A stretch of DNA of 64,000 nucleotides from Zoroaster sp. YZ-2022. Taxonomy: Eukaryota; Echinodermata; Asteroidea; Forcipulatida; Zoroasteridae. The notes below the pieces were generated by a model. It was given only the letters and a program-made list of their open reading frames with translations. It did no database searches and was not told where the DNA came from. The DNA lies in contig JAQQFT010000042.1 of assembly GCA_029582265.1 (NCBI GenBank), forward strand, positions 1 to 64,000, written 5' to 3'. Below, in pieces: positions 37,539-47,796 of this stretch (position 1 is the first letter of the stretch; each line of letters starts with the position of its first letter). The position numbers and the translations under genes are program-made.

Positions 37539-37677
37539 GGCATCATCAAACTTTCTATTGTTTACTTTGGTCACAAAGAAGGGGGCAGTTACCCTAGTGA
37601 GATGGAGACAGTAACTGACGGGGTGGGTGGAAACATTCAACTTCTGCCCTTGAATCAGATCAAAATTTCCCATTCAG
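37539..37677 (+). CDS. Candidate internal exon, unrecognised
   Basis: A 139-base open stretch between CCCACCCACCACAG and CATTCAG|GTACAACC. It encodes a normal-looking peptide with IIKLSIVYFGHKEGG, SYPSEMETVTDGVGG and NIQLLPLNQIKISHS, and has clearly higher GC than its flanks. It would enter in phase 0 and exit in phase 1. I do not recognise the family and see no adjacent exon in phase. Confidence 0.35.
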
Positions 37678-37856
37678 GTACAACCCTAAAATTTTCATTA
37701 TTTATACGAAAAGTCTTCATTCACATATTTCCAAAAATTATACCTTGTCTTATGGTTTTGGAAAAAAAAGATTTTTTTTTATTCTGTGTTGAAACTGAAA
37801 ACTCCCGGTTGCCAGTTGACTGACCAATTGTGCATCTATTTACCAGGGTTTTTTCA

Positions 37857-37985
37857 TAGTTCTATTAAGGATGACACTTGATTAAATTGGGGTTTTCGGT
37901 TCGGTGAACTGGGCGTATTTATTAACGGGCCCTTAAAAGGACAAAGGCGCCTCTTTAAAACAGGTCGACAGAGGCGCTAGACCCA
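37857..37985 (+). repeat. Dispersed repeat F, copy 1
   Basis: Matches 52243-52366 in the same orientation: ATAGTTCTATTAAGGATGAC, ACTTGATTAA, GGCGTATTTATTAA, then TTAAAAGGACAAAGG and ACAGGTCGACA.AGG. A SINE follows within about 75 bases in this copy but not in the other. Confidence 0.7.
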
Positions 37986-38058
37986 AACAATCAATCCCAA
38001 ACCCAAACTGGGATTTAAAAACGCCATCAATCAGTTGCCCATTCAGGCCTTCTTTTTT

Positions 38059-38212
38059 CGTGCTTTCACAACACGGGACCTACGGCCCTCCCATCCCAAG
38101 GGGAAGAAATTTTGGGTTTAAAAATTTCTCAGGGCACAAGTGCCCCGCTCGAACCCACCCCTGCTGGCAACACCAGAACTTGAGTTCGGGGCGCTAACTC
38201 CCCGACACTCCC
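38059..38212 (-). repeat. tRNA-derived SINE, copy 1
   Basis: Minus-strand SINE head. From 38212 downward it reads GGAGTGTCGGGG.AGTTAGCG, then CTCAAGTTCTGGTGTTGCCA, then GGGTTCGAGC, which fits the polymerase III B box GGTTCRANNCC. It matches the two copies at 47.45-47.97 kb. The interior is degraded by run errors and there is no poly-A or LINE-like tail here. Confidence 0.75.
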
Positions 38213-38381
38213 TTCGTTACACCTTTCCTTTCTTGAAAAGAATTGTTTCTTTAAAACTTAATTTCCTTTGAACACCAAAAAAAAACTGTTAAAAAAAGAA
38301 CTATAAACAAGAACTTTTTTTTTTTTTTGTTTTTTAAACCCCCTTATCTTTTAAGGGTTTAGTGTCCCAACTTTTGGGGGT

Positions 38382-38640
38382 TTAACGGGGTTTTGTTTTC
38401 GATGGTTGGTTCTGTGTTGGTGGTGAACGCTGTTTTTGGGATGGGTTTTGAGCATTGGGATGTGTTGCTGCGAATTTACGTTTGAATGCTGTCTCATAGG
38501 GCTTGTTTGTGGGGACTTTTGGGTCGTATAGGGGATTGTTGGTTTTCGAATTTTGATAAATTTCCCACCCTTTCACAGATTTTTCTGTTGTGCCGATATT
38601 TGGACCGTCTTCAGTGATTATCATTCCCGGATGCCTTTTT
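38382..38640 (-). CDS. Candidate terminal exon with an NPxY-type tail
   Basis: An 80-codon frame plus a few upstream codons ends in a stop at 38382. The product is hydrophilic, Asn/Pro/Lys-rich and looks like a cytoplasmic tail: MIITEDGPNIGTTEKS, then WEIYQNSKTNNPLYDP, then KPYETAFKRKF and a Gln/Ser/Pro-rich end. NPLY fits the NPxY adaptor-binding motif found in the tails of endocytic and phagocytic receptors. An acceptor-like GATATTCAG precedes it at about 38645-38637. I see no transmembrane segment or partner exon, so the function is a guess from composition. Confidence 0.4.
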
Positions 38641-41149
38641 TTTCTGAATATCTTTCGTCACACTTATGTAAATTTTTTGTCTGAATCACCCGTTTCTCCT
38701 TCCCCGGGGGATAGTGGTGGGAATTTCTTCATAGTAGTATAACTTTTTGGGCCTTTTTCGGGGTTTTTTCTTGGCAACAAATCTCCATGTTTTTGGTTCA
38801 GTAATTCCTTTAAAACCCCCGGGTCAAACGGCCCTTTCCGGGGTCAATTTGGGCCCCTTTCGGGGTCAATTTTTTATCGGTGACGTCATGTCAGCAAATC
38901 AGCCTTTTTGTTTGGGACGAAAAAAATACGTCACGCAGCTGTGGGTAAATTTTCCAACCGCCTTTTTTAACTACGATACGATGCTTTGTTTGCCCCAATA
39001 TTTGGGAAATCTTTCAATGAAGGGAAAGGGGGTCTTCATTACTTTGTTTCATTTGAAATCCATTTATTATACATTATGTTTTTTTTTGTACACGAAAAGA
39101 CTAAAACCATGGTTATAAGTATAACGTTAACATTGTTTGTGCTGGGGTCGTGTTGGAGAAAAATTTATTTTTGTGGTTGACATGTATTGATGCTGCTATT
39201 CCCAAAACCCTTTCAGTTCAAAAGGGATGGAGGGTCTTTGATATGGGACATGATCTGTTATTTTTTATTAACAAAAACACACACAGGGGGGTTTTGGTCA
39301 TAACGTTACTAGTTAGTGGGAAAAACATATCGTATTTCATATCGGGTGGTTGCTGCACTGCAGTTTATACTTACTTTTTTACTAAATGGGAAAACAATCA
39401 CCACCTTTATTAAGATAATAAAAATGTCACATGGAGGAGGAAGGGTCACATGATTATACACTAACCCTTCTTAAAGGCTTTTTTCTGAAATTCTTTTTTT
39501 TTTCCCTGAAAAATTAAAAAACAGGGGGGTTTCTGACTTAGGGTTTTTTTTAAACATGACCCATTATTCTTCATCCTTTTTCTTTTGTAATTTTTTTTAC
39601 ATGATATGTTTATATTTCAGATCAATGGTTGATCATGTTGCCAGTTTCCCCTACTTAAGGGTCAGGATGATGCTTTGGGTTTTCTGCATTCAAAAATTTT
39701 TTAATAAATCCATCCCCACAAAAAAAAAAGAAAATGGAAAACAGGAACAAGATTAAGTTTAAAAACAAAAACTTAAGGCTGTGTTTTTTTTTGGATTTTA
39801 GACCGGAACCCCAAAAAAGGGAATCTTCCCCCCGAAAAAAATTTTCCTTTAAAATCCGAATTAAAAAATTGAACCAAAGTTTTTTTTTTTATGGTCTTAA
39901 TAAATTGGGGATTTTTGTTACTTTCCCCTCAATATTACAAATGGAACACAAAAATGTTAAAAAAATTTGGGAATTCCATTTGTTGGGTTTAAAATTTTTA
40001 AGTCAATTTTTAAAAAAAGTCTTTTCAGGTATGGAACTGAAAAATGGAACCGGTAATGACGTTTCATTCACCCGGATACCTGGCAAAACCTTTATCCTAA
40101 TCGGCTCCTATAATACAAAAATCTTGCCACTGAAAATATTTCTTTTAATTTTTTACTGTCCACAGTTTAATTTGGTTTGCGTGAGGCCCCTTTTTCCCTT
40201 CCATCTTCACCATCAGAGTTGTGGTTGAAGGGAAAAGGAAACTCTATAGTCATGCCACAAAGGATGCCACCAAGGATGCCACCGTCATTTATTGACCGAA
40301 GGATGTGATGTTAATAACCATTTTTTTTAAAAGTGCATTCGGGGGAATCTGGTGACAAATCCCATAGAGCAAACGAAGTACAAAAATGGCCTAAGGGTTC
40401 AAAATTTGAAAAAAGATGTTTGTCGTTAAATTTCCCTAGCATGCATTGAGAAAGCTTAAAATGTTTATTGTTTTTTTTTACATTGAATAAGTGATTGATT
40501 ACCATCTTTGAACCCTCATAAATTCTTAGCATTATCACCATCTGTGATTGTTTAAGAATCTTAATTATGAATAAAAATTTGGGAATTTCAATTTCAAAAA
40601 AATTTCAACTTTATATACTGGTTCGGTATATTTGAAATATTTTTTTTGTATAAATTGACATGTCATTGTAAAAATATATCAAACTAGACAAAATTTTGAA
40701 CCTTCACATTTTTAAAATAAATTTTCCACCGTTTTTACCAGTTAACCATTAAACCCCTTGTATAAAAGTGTTACACAAACAGCTACTTTTCCCGCAGAGG
40801 TTTTCAAGTCTGTATAACTTTAATCAATGGCCGGGGTTTGGGGTTGTATTATTCCAAAGGGGTTAATGTTTTTTCAAATTTAAATTTTAATAGCCCTATC
40901 CTATCTGTGGCAGTTGCCTTCTAATTGTTTTTCAGGACCAAGAACATCTAGGTTATTAAAATATTTTGTAAAAGTTAGAACAATGAAAATTTTAGGAATT
41001 TTTGACTGGACCCAACGAATCTAGACTAAGTTGATACCAAAATCCTAGAAAAATTTCCTTATCATTCGAACTTTTTCTCAAGACCTCCAAAAGATGCTGG
41101 TGCACACTTGGCCGTTAGAATATTAAAAACACAGATAAACGAAAAAAAT
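38641..41149. other. Spacer with duplicated block, no gene assigned
   Basis: Includes segmental duplication E, copy 2. The 164-codon frame at 39734-40228 is mostly A/T-run sequence, but its segment at 40028-40135 (GNDVSFTRIPGKTFILIGSY after TCTTTTCAG) could be a genuine exon. The minus-strand frame at 40311-40541 is also unassigned. Confidence 0.45.
39393..39640 (+). repeat. Segmental duplication E, copy 2
   Basis: Matches 32930-33240: ACCTTTATTAAGATAATAAA, GTCACATGGAGGAGGAAGG, ACATGACCCATTATTCTT and ATATTTCAGATCAATGGT. Confidence 0.55.
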
Positions 41150-41690
41150 TTTTTTTTTTTCGAAAATTAACACCTATTTATTACAGGATGTGAGACGTAC
41201 TAAAAAATAATGGTTTTTTTTTACCTTTTAATTTTTAACAATATTACAATTTGAAATAAACATGTTGCGTCTTCCGGTATTTTTAATTGATTTATTTTTT
41301 TTAAAAAATAGTTTTTGGGCCCCAAAAAATGGCCCTTGCTCGATTCCACCACCCATGTCACCCTGGCGAATTTTTCGGGGGTTCAAAGGCAACTATTTTT
41401 AAACTGTTAAAAAATTTAGTCCACCCCCCGGGTATATTATGTAATGGGTGTGACGTCGGTAGCGGAATCGAGCAAATGGCCCATTTTTGCGGCGTTCCAA
41501 AAGACTATTTTTTAAAAAAAATAAATAAATTAAAAAATACCGGGGAAAAAGCAATATGTTTATTTCAAATTGTTTTATTGTTAAATAATTTTGGGGGGGT
41601 TTAAAAAAAATTATTTTTAAGCTCTCCTTTTTTTTTCTTTTTTGTGATTTTTTATTAAAAAATAGATTATTTTATGAATAAAAAAGACGA
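41150..41690. repeat. Large near-perfect palindrome
   Basis: One continuous inverted repeat centred near 41402. The arms are clearest at 41185-41400 and 41405-41630 and can be followed outwards to about 41150 and 41690. Paired landmarks are CAATTTGAAATAAACAT (41238-41254) against its complement at 41555-41571, TTTTTTTTAAAAAATAG (41294-41310), and TTGCTCGATTCC (41336-41347) against GGAATCGAGCAA (41463-41474). Mismatches are mainly run lengths. It has no coding content. It could be a foldback MITE, a recent inverted duplication or a read-level foldback artefact. Confidence 0.85.
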
Positions 41691-42559
41691 GAAAAGAGAA
41701 AAAATGTTTTAATAACAGAAAAAAGTTTTAAAGTCTTATTTTTTTAAAAATTTGAAACCCAAAAACCTTTAATAAGGTTCCCATTGCAAATTTTCCCAGG
41801 TTTAACGGTGTGTAATTGTGTTCCCAAATGCAGATATTCTTACTTTTTTTAGGTTGTTATTTCACTAAAAACAGGGGGGGGTCTGCGGGGGGAAACCCCA
41901 ACAACGGGGGGGACGCCACGACCTTACATTCTAGAGGACATTTACTCACTGACCAAAGCTTGCCTGATGGCGAGGATTTGGGAAAGGGCCAGGTTAGTCC
42001 CCCAAGCGGGCTTGGTTTTTTTCCAACCTCGCAAAATGGTGTGGGAAAGTCTTCAGTAACTTTTAATATCCCCATAAAATACATCATTATAAAAAAAAAG
42101 GGGAAAAAAACTTTTTAAAAATATGCCGACAACAAGTAAAAAATATTGTATAAATTTAAGTGGAATTTTGATGCCAGCCACCAACCAACTATTTTCAGTT
42201 CCCCAAAAAAGTGATCTGTAAGAGCTTTAAAAAGCAATCTCAAAACCAAACTGTTTGTTTGCAAACACAAAAAGAAGCAATGTCATTTTTAAAGCATTAA
42301 AAATGTACTACATATAGTGGTTTTAAAACCCCAAATTGAATAAAATGATTTTAAACCCAAAGTGAAATCATTTAAAAGCATTTTTTTCTTTATTTAACAG
42401 TTTTAAAGGGTTCGTTTGGGCCCCACAAAAGCATTTTAAATAAAGAAATTTTTTATGGCAATTGAAAGAATGAACACACTTTTTTAAAGTGGTGGTAAAT
42501 AAGACTTTAATTTTTAACAATTCAGAATATTTCAAAATGCTTGCCACAGATAATGCTAC
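41691..42559. other. Spacer, no gene recognised
   Basis: A GC-richer pocket at 41870-42000 ends in a donor-like GGGCCAG|GTTAGT and has open frames on both strands; I cannot choose between them. The 3' LTR of the neighbouring gypsy element would lie here if present, but I cannot see one. Confidence 0.45.
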
Positions 42560-44145
42560 GTAATACATGGAGGAGTTTTTCATTGACCGTCCGGGGCGAA
42601 AAAATTTTCCGGTCCGGGTTCTATTTAGACCATTTCGGGGCATTCTGACCCGGAAAGTTTTCCCGCCCGTTTCCGGGGTTTTTTTAATGACCCCCCTTCA
42701 AATTTTTTCCGAATGGGTGAAGCCCTTGGGGGAAAAATTGAAATTTTGGGTTTTTCGGATCCAAAAAAAAAAATTTTGGGTGATTTTACCCCCTTTTAAC
42801 AAAAAGGGGTTTTGGTAATACGGGGTGTCGTTTGGGGCGCCGACCAAGGGAAACGCTTTCAGGTGACTACTAAGTGGTTTGTAGAAGTCACCACGGGTTT
42901 TGTGTTTTTTTAATCAGACTTTTGGGGCTTGACGCGTAATTTTTAACTTTCCATTATTTCGTGGTGTTCAGGGGAAAATGTAGTGGTCAAATCCATATTT
43001 GGCAAAAAATTTTTAAAATTTTCGCAGTTGAAGGTTTCGTTATCTGACTGAAGGTGTCTGGTATTCCCTAGTTGGAGAAGTGTTTTTTCCTTTTTATGGT
43101 GGTGGCATCTTTTCTACCAGGTGTGGGTCGATTTTAAATAGTCCGGTAATAATCAACCGAGCATAGTGTCATGGTTTCCAATTTTAATATGTTTAGCCCA
43201 ATTTTTTCCCTGGTCTTTGAGGGGTTTTTTTCTGTGTGGCTCTTTGGTTGGTACATGTTGCATGCTTCACACTGGAAACATAGTCTTTCAGGTCACTGTT
43301 CATTCAGGCCAATAAACGCATTCTCTGGCCCGTCTAACACTATGAATAACTTTACCCTAAAAATGCCAGAAAATCCGTTTTACTGTGAAATAAATAGTTC
43401 ATGGCAATTTAACGAAGACACAACACTGTGAAAATGCCATGAAATATACTTGGGATTCCTTCGCTGTGAAAATGCCATGAACTTCTCATGGCAGTTTTGG
43501 GGCAGCTCATTAATTCTCGAGAGTGCTGTGAATTTGCTGTGAAATCACTGTGAACATATTGCCAATATCTGAGAGGAAGAGCACTGTGAATTGTATGAAA
43601 TTACACTGAACTGTTATTCATGGCAAACAGATTTTCAGGGTGTTGTTCATTGTGTAGAGTGCTTTGAATGCCGTATGAGCAGCATGAAGGCATTTTCGTA
43701 TGTCTGCTCTCGGTTCTTGGGTAGACACAGCGATAGCCTTTGAAGACTATGCCATCCTGAGTTGTCAGTTCGGCTCGAGCATTGAAGTATGCATGTATTT
43801 CGGTGGGCATCCATGCACTGTGTCTGAGCCACCCTACTATGATTTGCTGCATGACCAGCTGTAGTGTTGAGTCACTTGCTGTTGCGTGTTGAATTTAAGT
43901 CGTTGCTTAGAGAGTGGTAGAAAGTTTGCCATGTAGATACTTTCCACTGCAATTTCAGTGGATGATCTGTCCGTTTGTTGAGGTATGCGCAAGACAGTGT
44001 GTCAGCCAAGTACATTTCTGGTCCTGGTTTGTACTTGATTTCTACATCATACTGGTTCATAAGGATAGAAGACGCTGCAGCGTTTTGGGCACTGAGTAGC
44101 TTGCGTGTGATAGCAACCAGTGGTTTGTGGTGTCGTCAATCACGG
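42560..44145 (-). pseudogene. gypsy RNase H tail and integrase, split by a MITE
   Basis: The end of RNase H at 44130-43980 reads YDVEIKYKPGPEMYLADTL. The linker and start of integrase at 43855-43650 have AYFNARAELTTQDGIVFKGY and the zinc-binding HAAH. The MITE interrupts at 43650-43342. After it the protein resumes with VRRARECVYWPEMNSDLKDY and the core, including SDNETFNCENF (~43040) around the second catalytic Asp, and fades by about 42560. Frameshifts are frequent below 43.2 kb, where sequence quality falls. Confidence 0.8.
43342..43650. mobile_element. MITE inside gypsy integrase, copy 1
   Basis: A ~309-bp non-coding element. Its ends are inverted: the left reads ATGAATAACTTTACCCTAAA and the right, on the other strand, ATGAACAACACCCTGAAAAT. 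CTGTGAAAATGCCATGAA-type words repeat inside. Integrase coding sequence resumes on both sides, which fixes the insertion. A second copy lies at 62946-63205. No transposase or clear target duplication is visible, so the superfamily is open. Confidence 0.8.
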
Positions 44146-44870
44146 CAGTGGGTAATGCCCCGTTTGAAAGCACTGTTGAGAGCACTGTTGAGAGGCTTGG
44201 GGTCAATGCAAACTCGCATTTTTCCGTTTGGTTTGCTAACAGTTACCAAACTTGATACCCAGTCAGTGGGTTCCACAACCTTCATGATGATTTGTCGCTC
44301 CTCCATGCGATCCAGTTCATTTTCAATTTATCTTTGGGTGCGATTGGAACTCGCCTTGGTGGCATTACAGTTGGTGTAGCCAATTTATCAAGTTGGAGAT
44401 GCACAGTCCCTGGCATGTGACCAAGTCCTTGGAACACATCTGGACAGGCTTTCTTGACGTCAATGCTCGAGTTTAATGGGTTTTCTGCGACTGGAGTTTG
44501 AAGTCTGCCTGGTTCGTTGATCACCGCGGTATTGTGATGCTGTACGCGTATCAAGTTCAACTCTTTTGGAGTGCGTGATCCAACCAGTGGTGTGCTTTGT
44601 CCTCAATTATCACAAAGGCCACCTTGTACTCCTGCATGTTTTAGGGTTCACTAGTGGTACAGTGGCAGTGCCAATAACAGGAATGGTTGCTTGATTGTTA
44701 TAGAGTGTCAGTGTCTTCTTCGACTTATCTCCCTTTATGCCTACAGGTATAAGTACTTCCGAGATAACATTACATGTTGCACCACAGTCTATTTGCGTCT
44801 TAATCCTTTGGCCATTGATTAAAATGTGCCATGATCTTATTTGGGTATTTTTGCATTCTTTGTCTTCCAC
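44140..44870 (-). pseudogene. gypsy protease and truncated reverse transcriptase
   Basis: The protease segment at 44870-44610 has WHILINGQRIKTQIDCGATC; the active-site Asp is there but the usual D-S/T-G reads DCG. A retroviral-type beta strand, IPVIGTATVPL, follows. The RT start at 44560-44170 has CPDVFQGLGHMPG, LDKLATPTVMPPRRVPIA and VTVSKPNGKMRVCIDPKPLN. It then jumps, near 44150, straight to the end of RNase H, so the catalytic YxDD region is absent. Confidence 0.8.
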
Positions 44871-45039
44871 AGTTTCAATTTTCCTATCACATCTACCGTC
44901 ATGACCTCAAAATCCGAATCAAAATCAATATCTTCAGTATCTTCATCTAGTGCATGGACTCTTGTCCTCCCTTTCATTTTAGACTTGGGCACTCTTTTTG
45001 ACTCAGAGCACCTTGCCAGCACCTTTGAGAAAAATTGTT

Positions 45040-45976
45040 CAGTTTTCCGTAAGTTGTCATGTCTTACCATATGCAGAGCATTTGGTTTTCACTAACTCAT
45101 GTTTTCTACCACAATATCGACAGTTGTTTGTAATTCTTTCTTTGCGTTTTTTGCTTTTGGTGTACAACTCTTACTTCTACAGACTCGTCTGTGTTTGTCA
45201 ATTCATGGCTTACATGACTTTTTGTGTGTTACTGTGGCCTCTGCAGCTTTACATAATATAACAAACTTATCTAAGTTGAGGCTCGATTCTTGAAGCAGTC
45301 GTTTACGCAAAGTGTTGTCAGTTATACCACACACTATTCTATCTCTGAGGAGATCATCGGAAAGATTCCCAAATCTCAAGTCGATGCTAACTCCTCAATC
45401 GAGACAAATAGTGATCGAAACGCTCATCAACTTTTATTGAACTGATATCTCTCATAGATTATATTTGTCTTGCCTTTACAATACTCTTCCCAGAGTTTCA
45501 AGATTGTTTCCATTTTTAGTCTATCCTCCCTCAGTTTGTACGGGAGGTTGTTGTGAATATCGAGTGCATCTCTGCCTATAGCAGTGATGAATGTACCACC
45601 AAATTCTGTCGGGTTTGTCCACGATAGCAGCTACAATTTCATAGCTAGGTAAAACTTGTAGCTTTGCATGGTGAGGATGATAAGTAAGACTAATTGCGGT
45701 GGCACCCTGTTAGAATCTCAATTGAGTAGTAATTAGTTCTTGAAAGAACTGGGGGTACAACTCGACGTTTCGATCAGTATGCTCTGATGGACGATCAGGC
45801 ATACTGATCGACGTCGTACTCATTTCAGAACAATACTACCATGATCCACATGTGTAATCTAATTCATAACTGTCCCACAGCTGCCTAAATTTTTTCCAGT
45901 TGGCTTTCAGATCATCAGTCACCTGCAATCGAGGTGGAAGTGGTACATGTGTGGGAGTTAACACTGTAGTAGTCAT
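45040..45976 (-). pseudogene. gypsy gag remnant with zinc knuckle
   Basis: The start is ATG at 45976, giving MTTTVLTPTHVPLPPRLQ, then LKANWKKFRQLWDSYELDYT, a typical capsid start for this family. The frame is then broken by inserted Penelope-like terminal sequence (45646-45815) and resumes at about 45600 as FITAIGRDALDIHNNLPYKL and LKLWEEYCKGKTNIIYERY. The nucleocapsid part at 45115-45050 reads CRYCGRKHELVKTKC, a zinc-knuckle-type Cys/His cluster. Several frameshifts separate these parts. Confidence 0.75.
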
Positions 45977-46164
45977 AATATCAACTACAGTTAAATAATA
46001 ATAAAGTTTCTCCTGAGGACGATCAGAGCATACTGATCGAAACGTCGAGTTGTACCCCCAGTTCTTTTCAGAACTAATTACTACTCAATTGAGATTCTTA
46101 CATGGTGTCACCGCAATTAGTCTTACTTATCATTCTCACCATGCAAAGCTACAAGTTTTACCTA
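45646..46164. repeat. Inverted pair of Penelope-like termini around the gag start
   Basis: The arms are 45646-45790 and 46020-46164, about 145 bp each and close to identical as inverted copies. Each outer end carries TAGGTAAAACTTGTAGCTTT and each inner end CGATCAGTATGCTCTGAT. Between them are ~230 bases holding the first codons of gypsy gag. The arms match 20602-20712, which lies next to the Penelope-like coding remnant. A short third echo, GGCATACTGATCGACGTCG, follows the left arm at 45798-45816. Confidence 0.8.
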
Positions 46165-46625
46165 ATAATAATAATAATAAGACGATTATTATATAGCGCA
46201 GATCACCGTGAGGTCCCTATGCGCTTGAGAAAAAGAGAAAGAAAGACAAGAAAGGAGAAAACTAGTTTGCAATTCAAGTCTTCCCCACACAGTCAAAAGT
46301 TCAAAGGACACTAAAAAAATTTGAGAATGAAAGAAGCTGAGAAGCCAGAAAATTAAATTAAATTAATTTAACTGTGATAACATTGATTGAACAGATGTGT
46401 TTTAACCGGGTTTAAATTGATCGTAGTTTCAGCCAGTTTAACATTTGGTGGAAACTGTTAAAGGTACAGCACACTTTGAAATGAGGAGAACCATAGGATG
46501 GTTGTAATTGCTGGGCTGTCAGAAGATATTTGTTTTTAGAGCGTAGGTTTCTAGCTGGTTGATACTGTTGAACTAAATCCTGGAGATAAGCGGGGGCTGT
46601 ACCAAAAGCAGGGCTGTACCATGTT
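46165..46625 (-). mobile_element. CR1/L2-like LINE 3' fragment
   Basis: Minus-strand remnant with a (TAA)n tail at its low-coordinate end (46165-46181) and the 3' hallmark CGCTATATAATA-like sequence. The protein tail contains GTAPAYLQDLVQQYQPARNL, then RSKNKYLLTAQQLQPSYG, corresponding to the C-terminal region of CR1/L2 ORF2 (usually followed by a WNSLP-like box). It is truncated near 46625. Confidence 0.75.
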
Positions 46626-47189
46626 GTGCGCGCAAGCTGCAAAATTTTTTTCGCTCTGTTTTTTTCATGTAATATACCCTTTATTCACATTAGTCTGTTG
46701 CATATTTTATACCATCTTGAAGAACTAACACCAAGGAATCTTCTGGTGCTATCTACATGTTGTCTATCTATTTCTTCTAGTGGATATATTGTGTTGGAAA
46801 TCTTCAATTTTTGCTCACTGGGTAATATTCATCTATGGGCTTTTAGCCATGCAAACCATGGATCAATGACTCAGTTAAGCCACTCAAGCCTGCCCAAATG
46901 CATGAACAATAAGGGGAGTTGCTTTATCTGCTGCCTACTGCCCTACACAAATGGAGGTGTTAACTTGGAGTTTCCTGTTTGCCTTTGTTCTGGTGTCTGA
47001 TGTGCAGGGATTGGAGTGAACAGTCTGCCAGATATGCATACTCTCAGCATATGGCCCAACATGGAAGAGATTTACCATCAAGTGTTATTTGAAGACACAT
47101 TTTCCCATACTACCAGAATTCTAATTCGACTTTCAACATTGCCCTGTTAAACTGTGGGACAAAAACCCCCAACCCTGGTCTGTTAGTGA
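46626..47189. other. Unassigned segment between LINEs
   Basis: A clean 124-codon plus-strand frame lies at 46626-47000, rich in Ser, Leu and Cys, without a recognisable motif. It may be host spacer or part of an unknown repeat. Confidence 0.4.
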
Positions 47190-47449
47190 GACAACTACAA
47201 CTGCAGTCATCAACAAACCTACTCATAAGTATGTGCGAGATCATCTCCTGAGTATCGGGTTAAGATGTAAAACAATACCAGTTTCCCCAACTGCATGGTC
47301 CACCCTGAAAGACCTGCGAATAAACTCAAAGCGACCGTACGTCGAGGAAATCGATCGACCCCCAACACAAGTGGCACACGCAACACCAATTTATCTTCAG
47401 ACAATGATCTGCATAAATCAACACCGCCAACGTCAACAGACAGTAATTA

Positions 47450-47790
47450 ATAATAATAATGATAGATTTATATGGCGCACGATCCACCAACTAAGTGGCG
47501 CTCAAGGCGCATTTTTATTATCCCTGCTCATAAGGCTCATAAGGCTCATAAATCATTCCTGAAACCATCTCAGCTCCTGGGAGTATACAGCTCAATTGCT
47601 GCCATTTCTAGCGCATATAGAGCAAACCATCTCTGCCTTCACAGGTACCCTTTTAAACCCCCTGGGTGGAAGAAGCAATTAGGGTTTAAAGTGTCTTGCT
47701 CAAGGACACAGGTGTCACAGCGGGCTCGAACCCACTCTGCTGCTGGCAACACCAGAACTTGAGTTCAGTGCGCTAACCGCACGACAATCC
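47450..47790 (-). repeat. tRNA-derived SINE with L2-type tail, copy 3
   Basis: The head at 47790 reads GTCGTGCGGTTAGCGCACTG, then CAGAGTGGGTTCGAGCCC (B box GGTTCGAGCC). The body runs down to GGCGCCATATAAATC-like sequence and a (TTA)n tail at 47450-47463. That tail resembles the 3' end of the surrounding L2-like LINE, so it probably borrowed LINE machinery. Confidence 0.8.
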
Positions 47791-47796
47791 ACTTTA

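Larger units (their letters stand above)
42560..45976 (-). mobile_element. Ty3/gypsy-type LTR retrotransposon, internally deleted
   Basis: The minus-strand order gag, zinc knuckle, protease, start of RT, end of RNase H, integrase is the Ty3/gypsy order. The gag and pol segments resemble the Mag-like elements often annotated as K02A2.6-like in invertebrate genomes; that subgroup is my inference. The middle of RT and most of RNase H are missing, a MITE sits in the integrase and Penelope-like ends sit in gag. No LTRs are recognisable on either side, so the copy is probably truncated. It cannot move by itself. Confidence 0.85.

Noticed and set aside
43975..44379. 134-codon plus-strand frame
   Set aside because: Antisense to the RNase H and RT parts of the gypsy element, which make sense on the minus strand.
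44837..45261. Ser/Leu-rich plus-strand frames
   Set aside because: Antisense to the gypsy gag and protease region.
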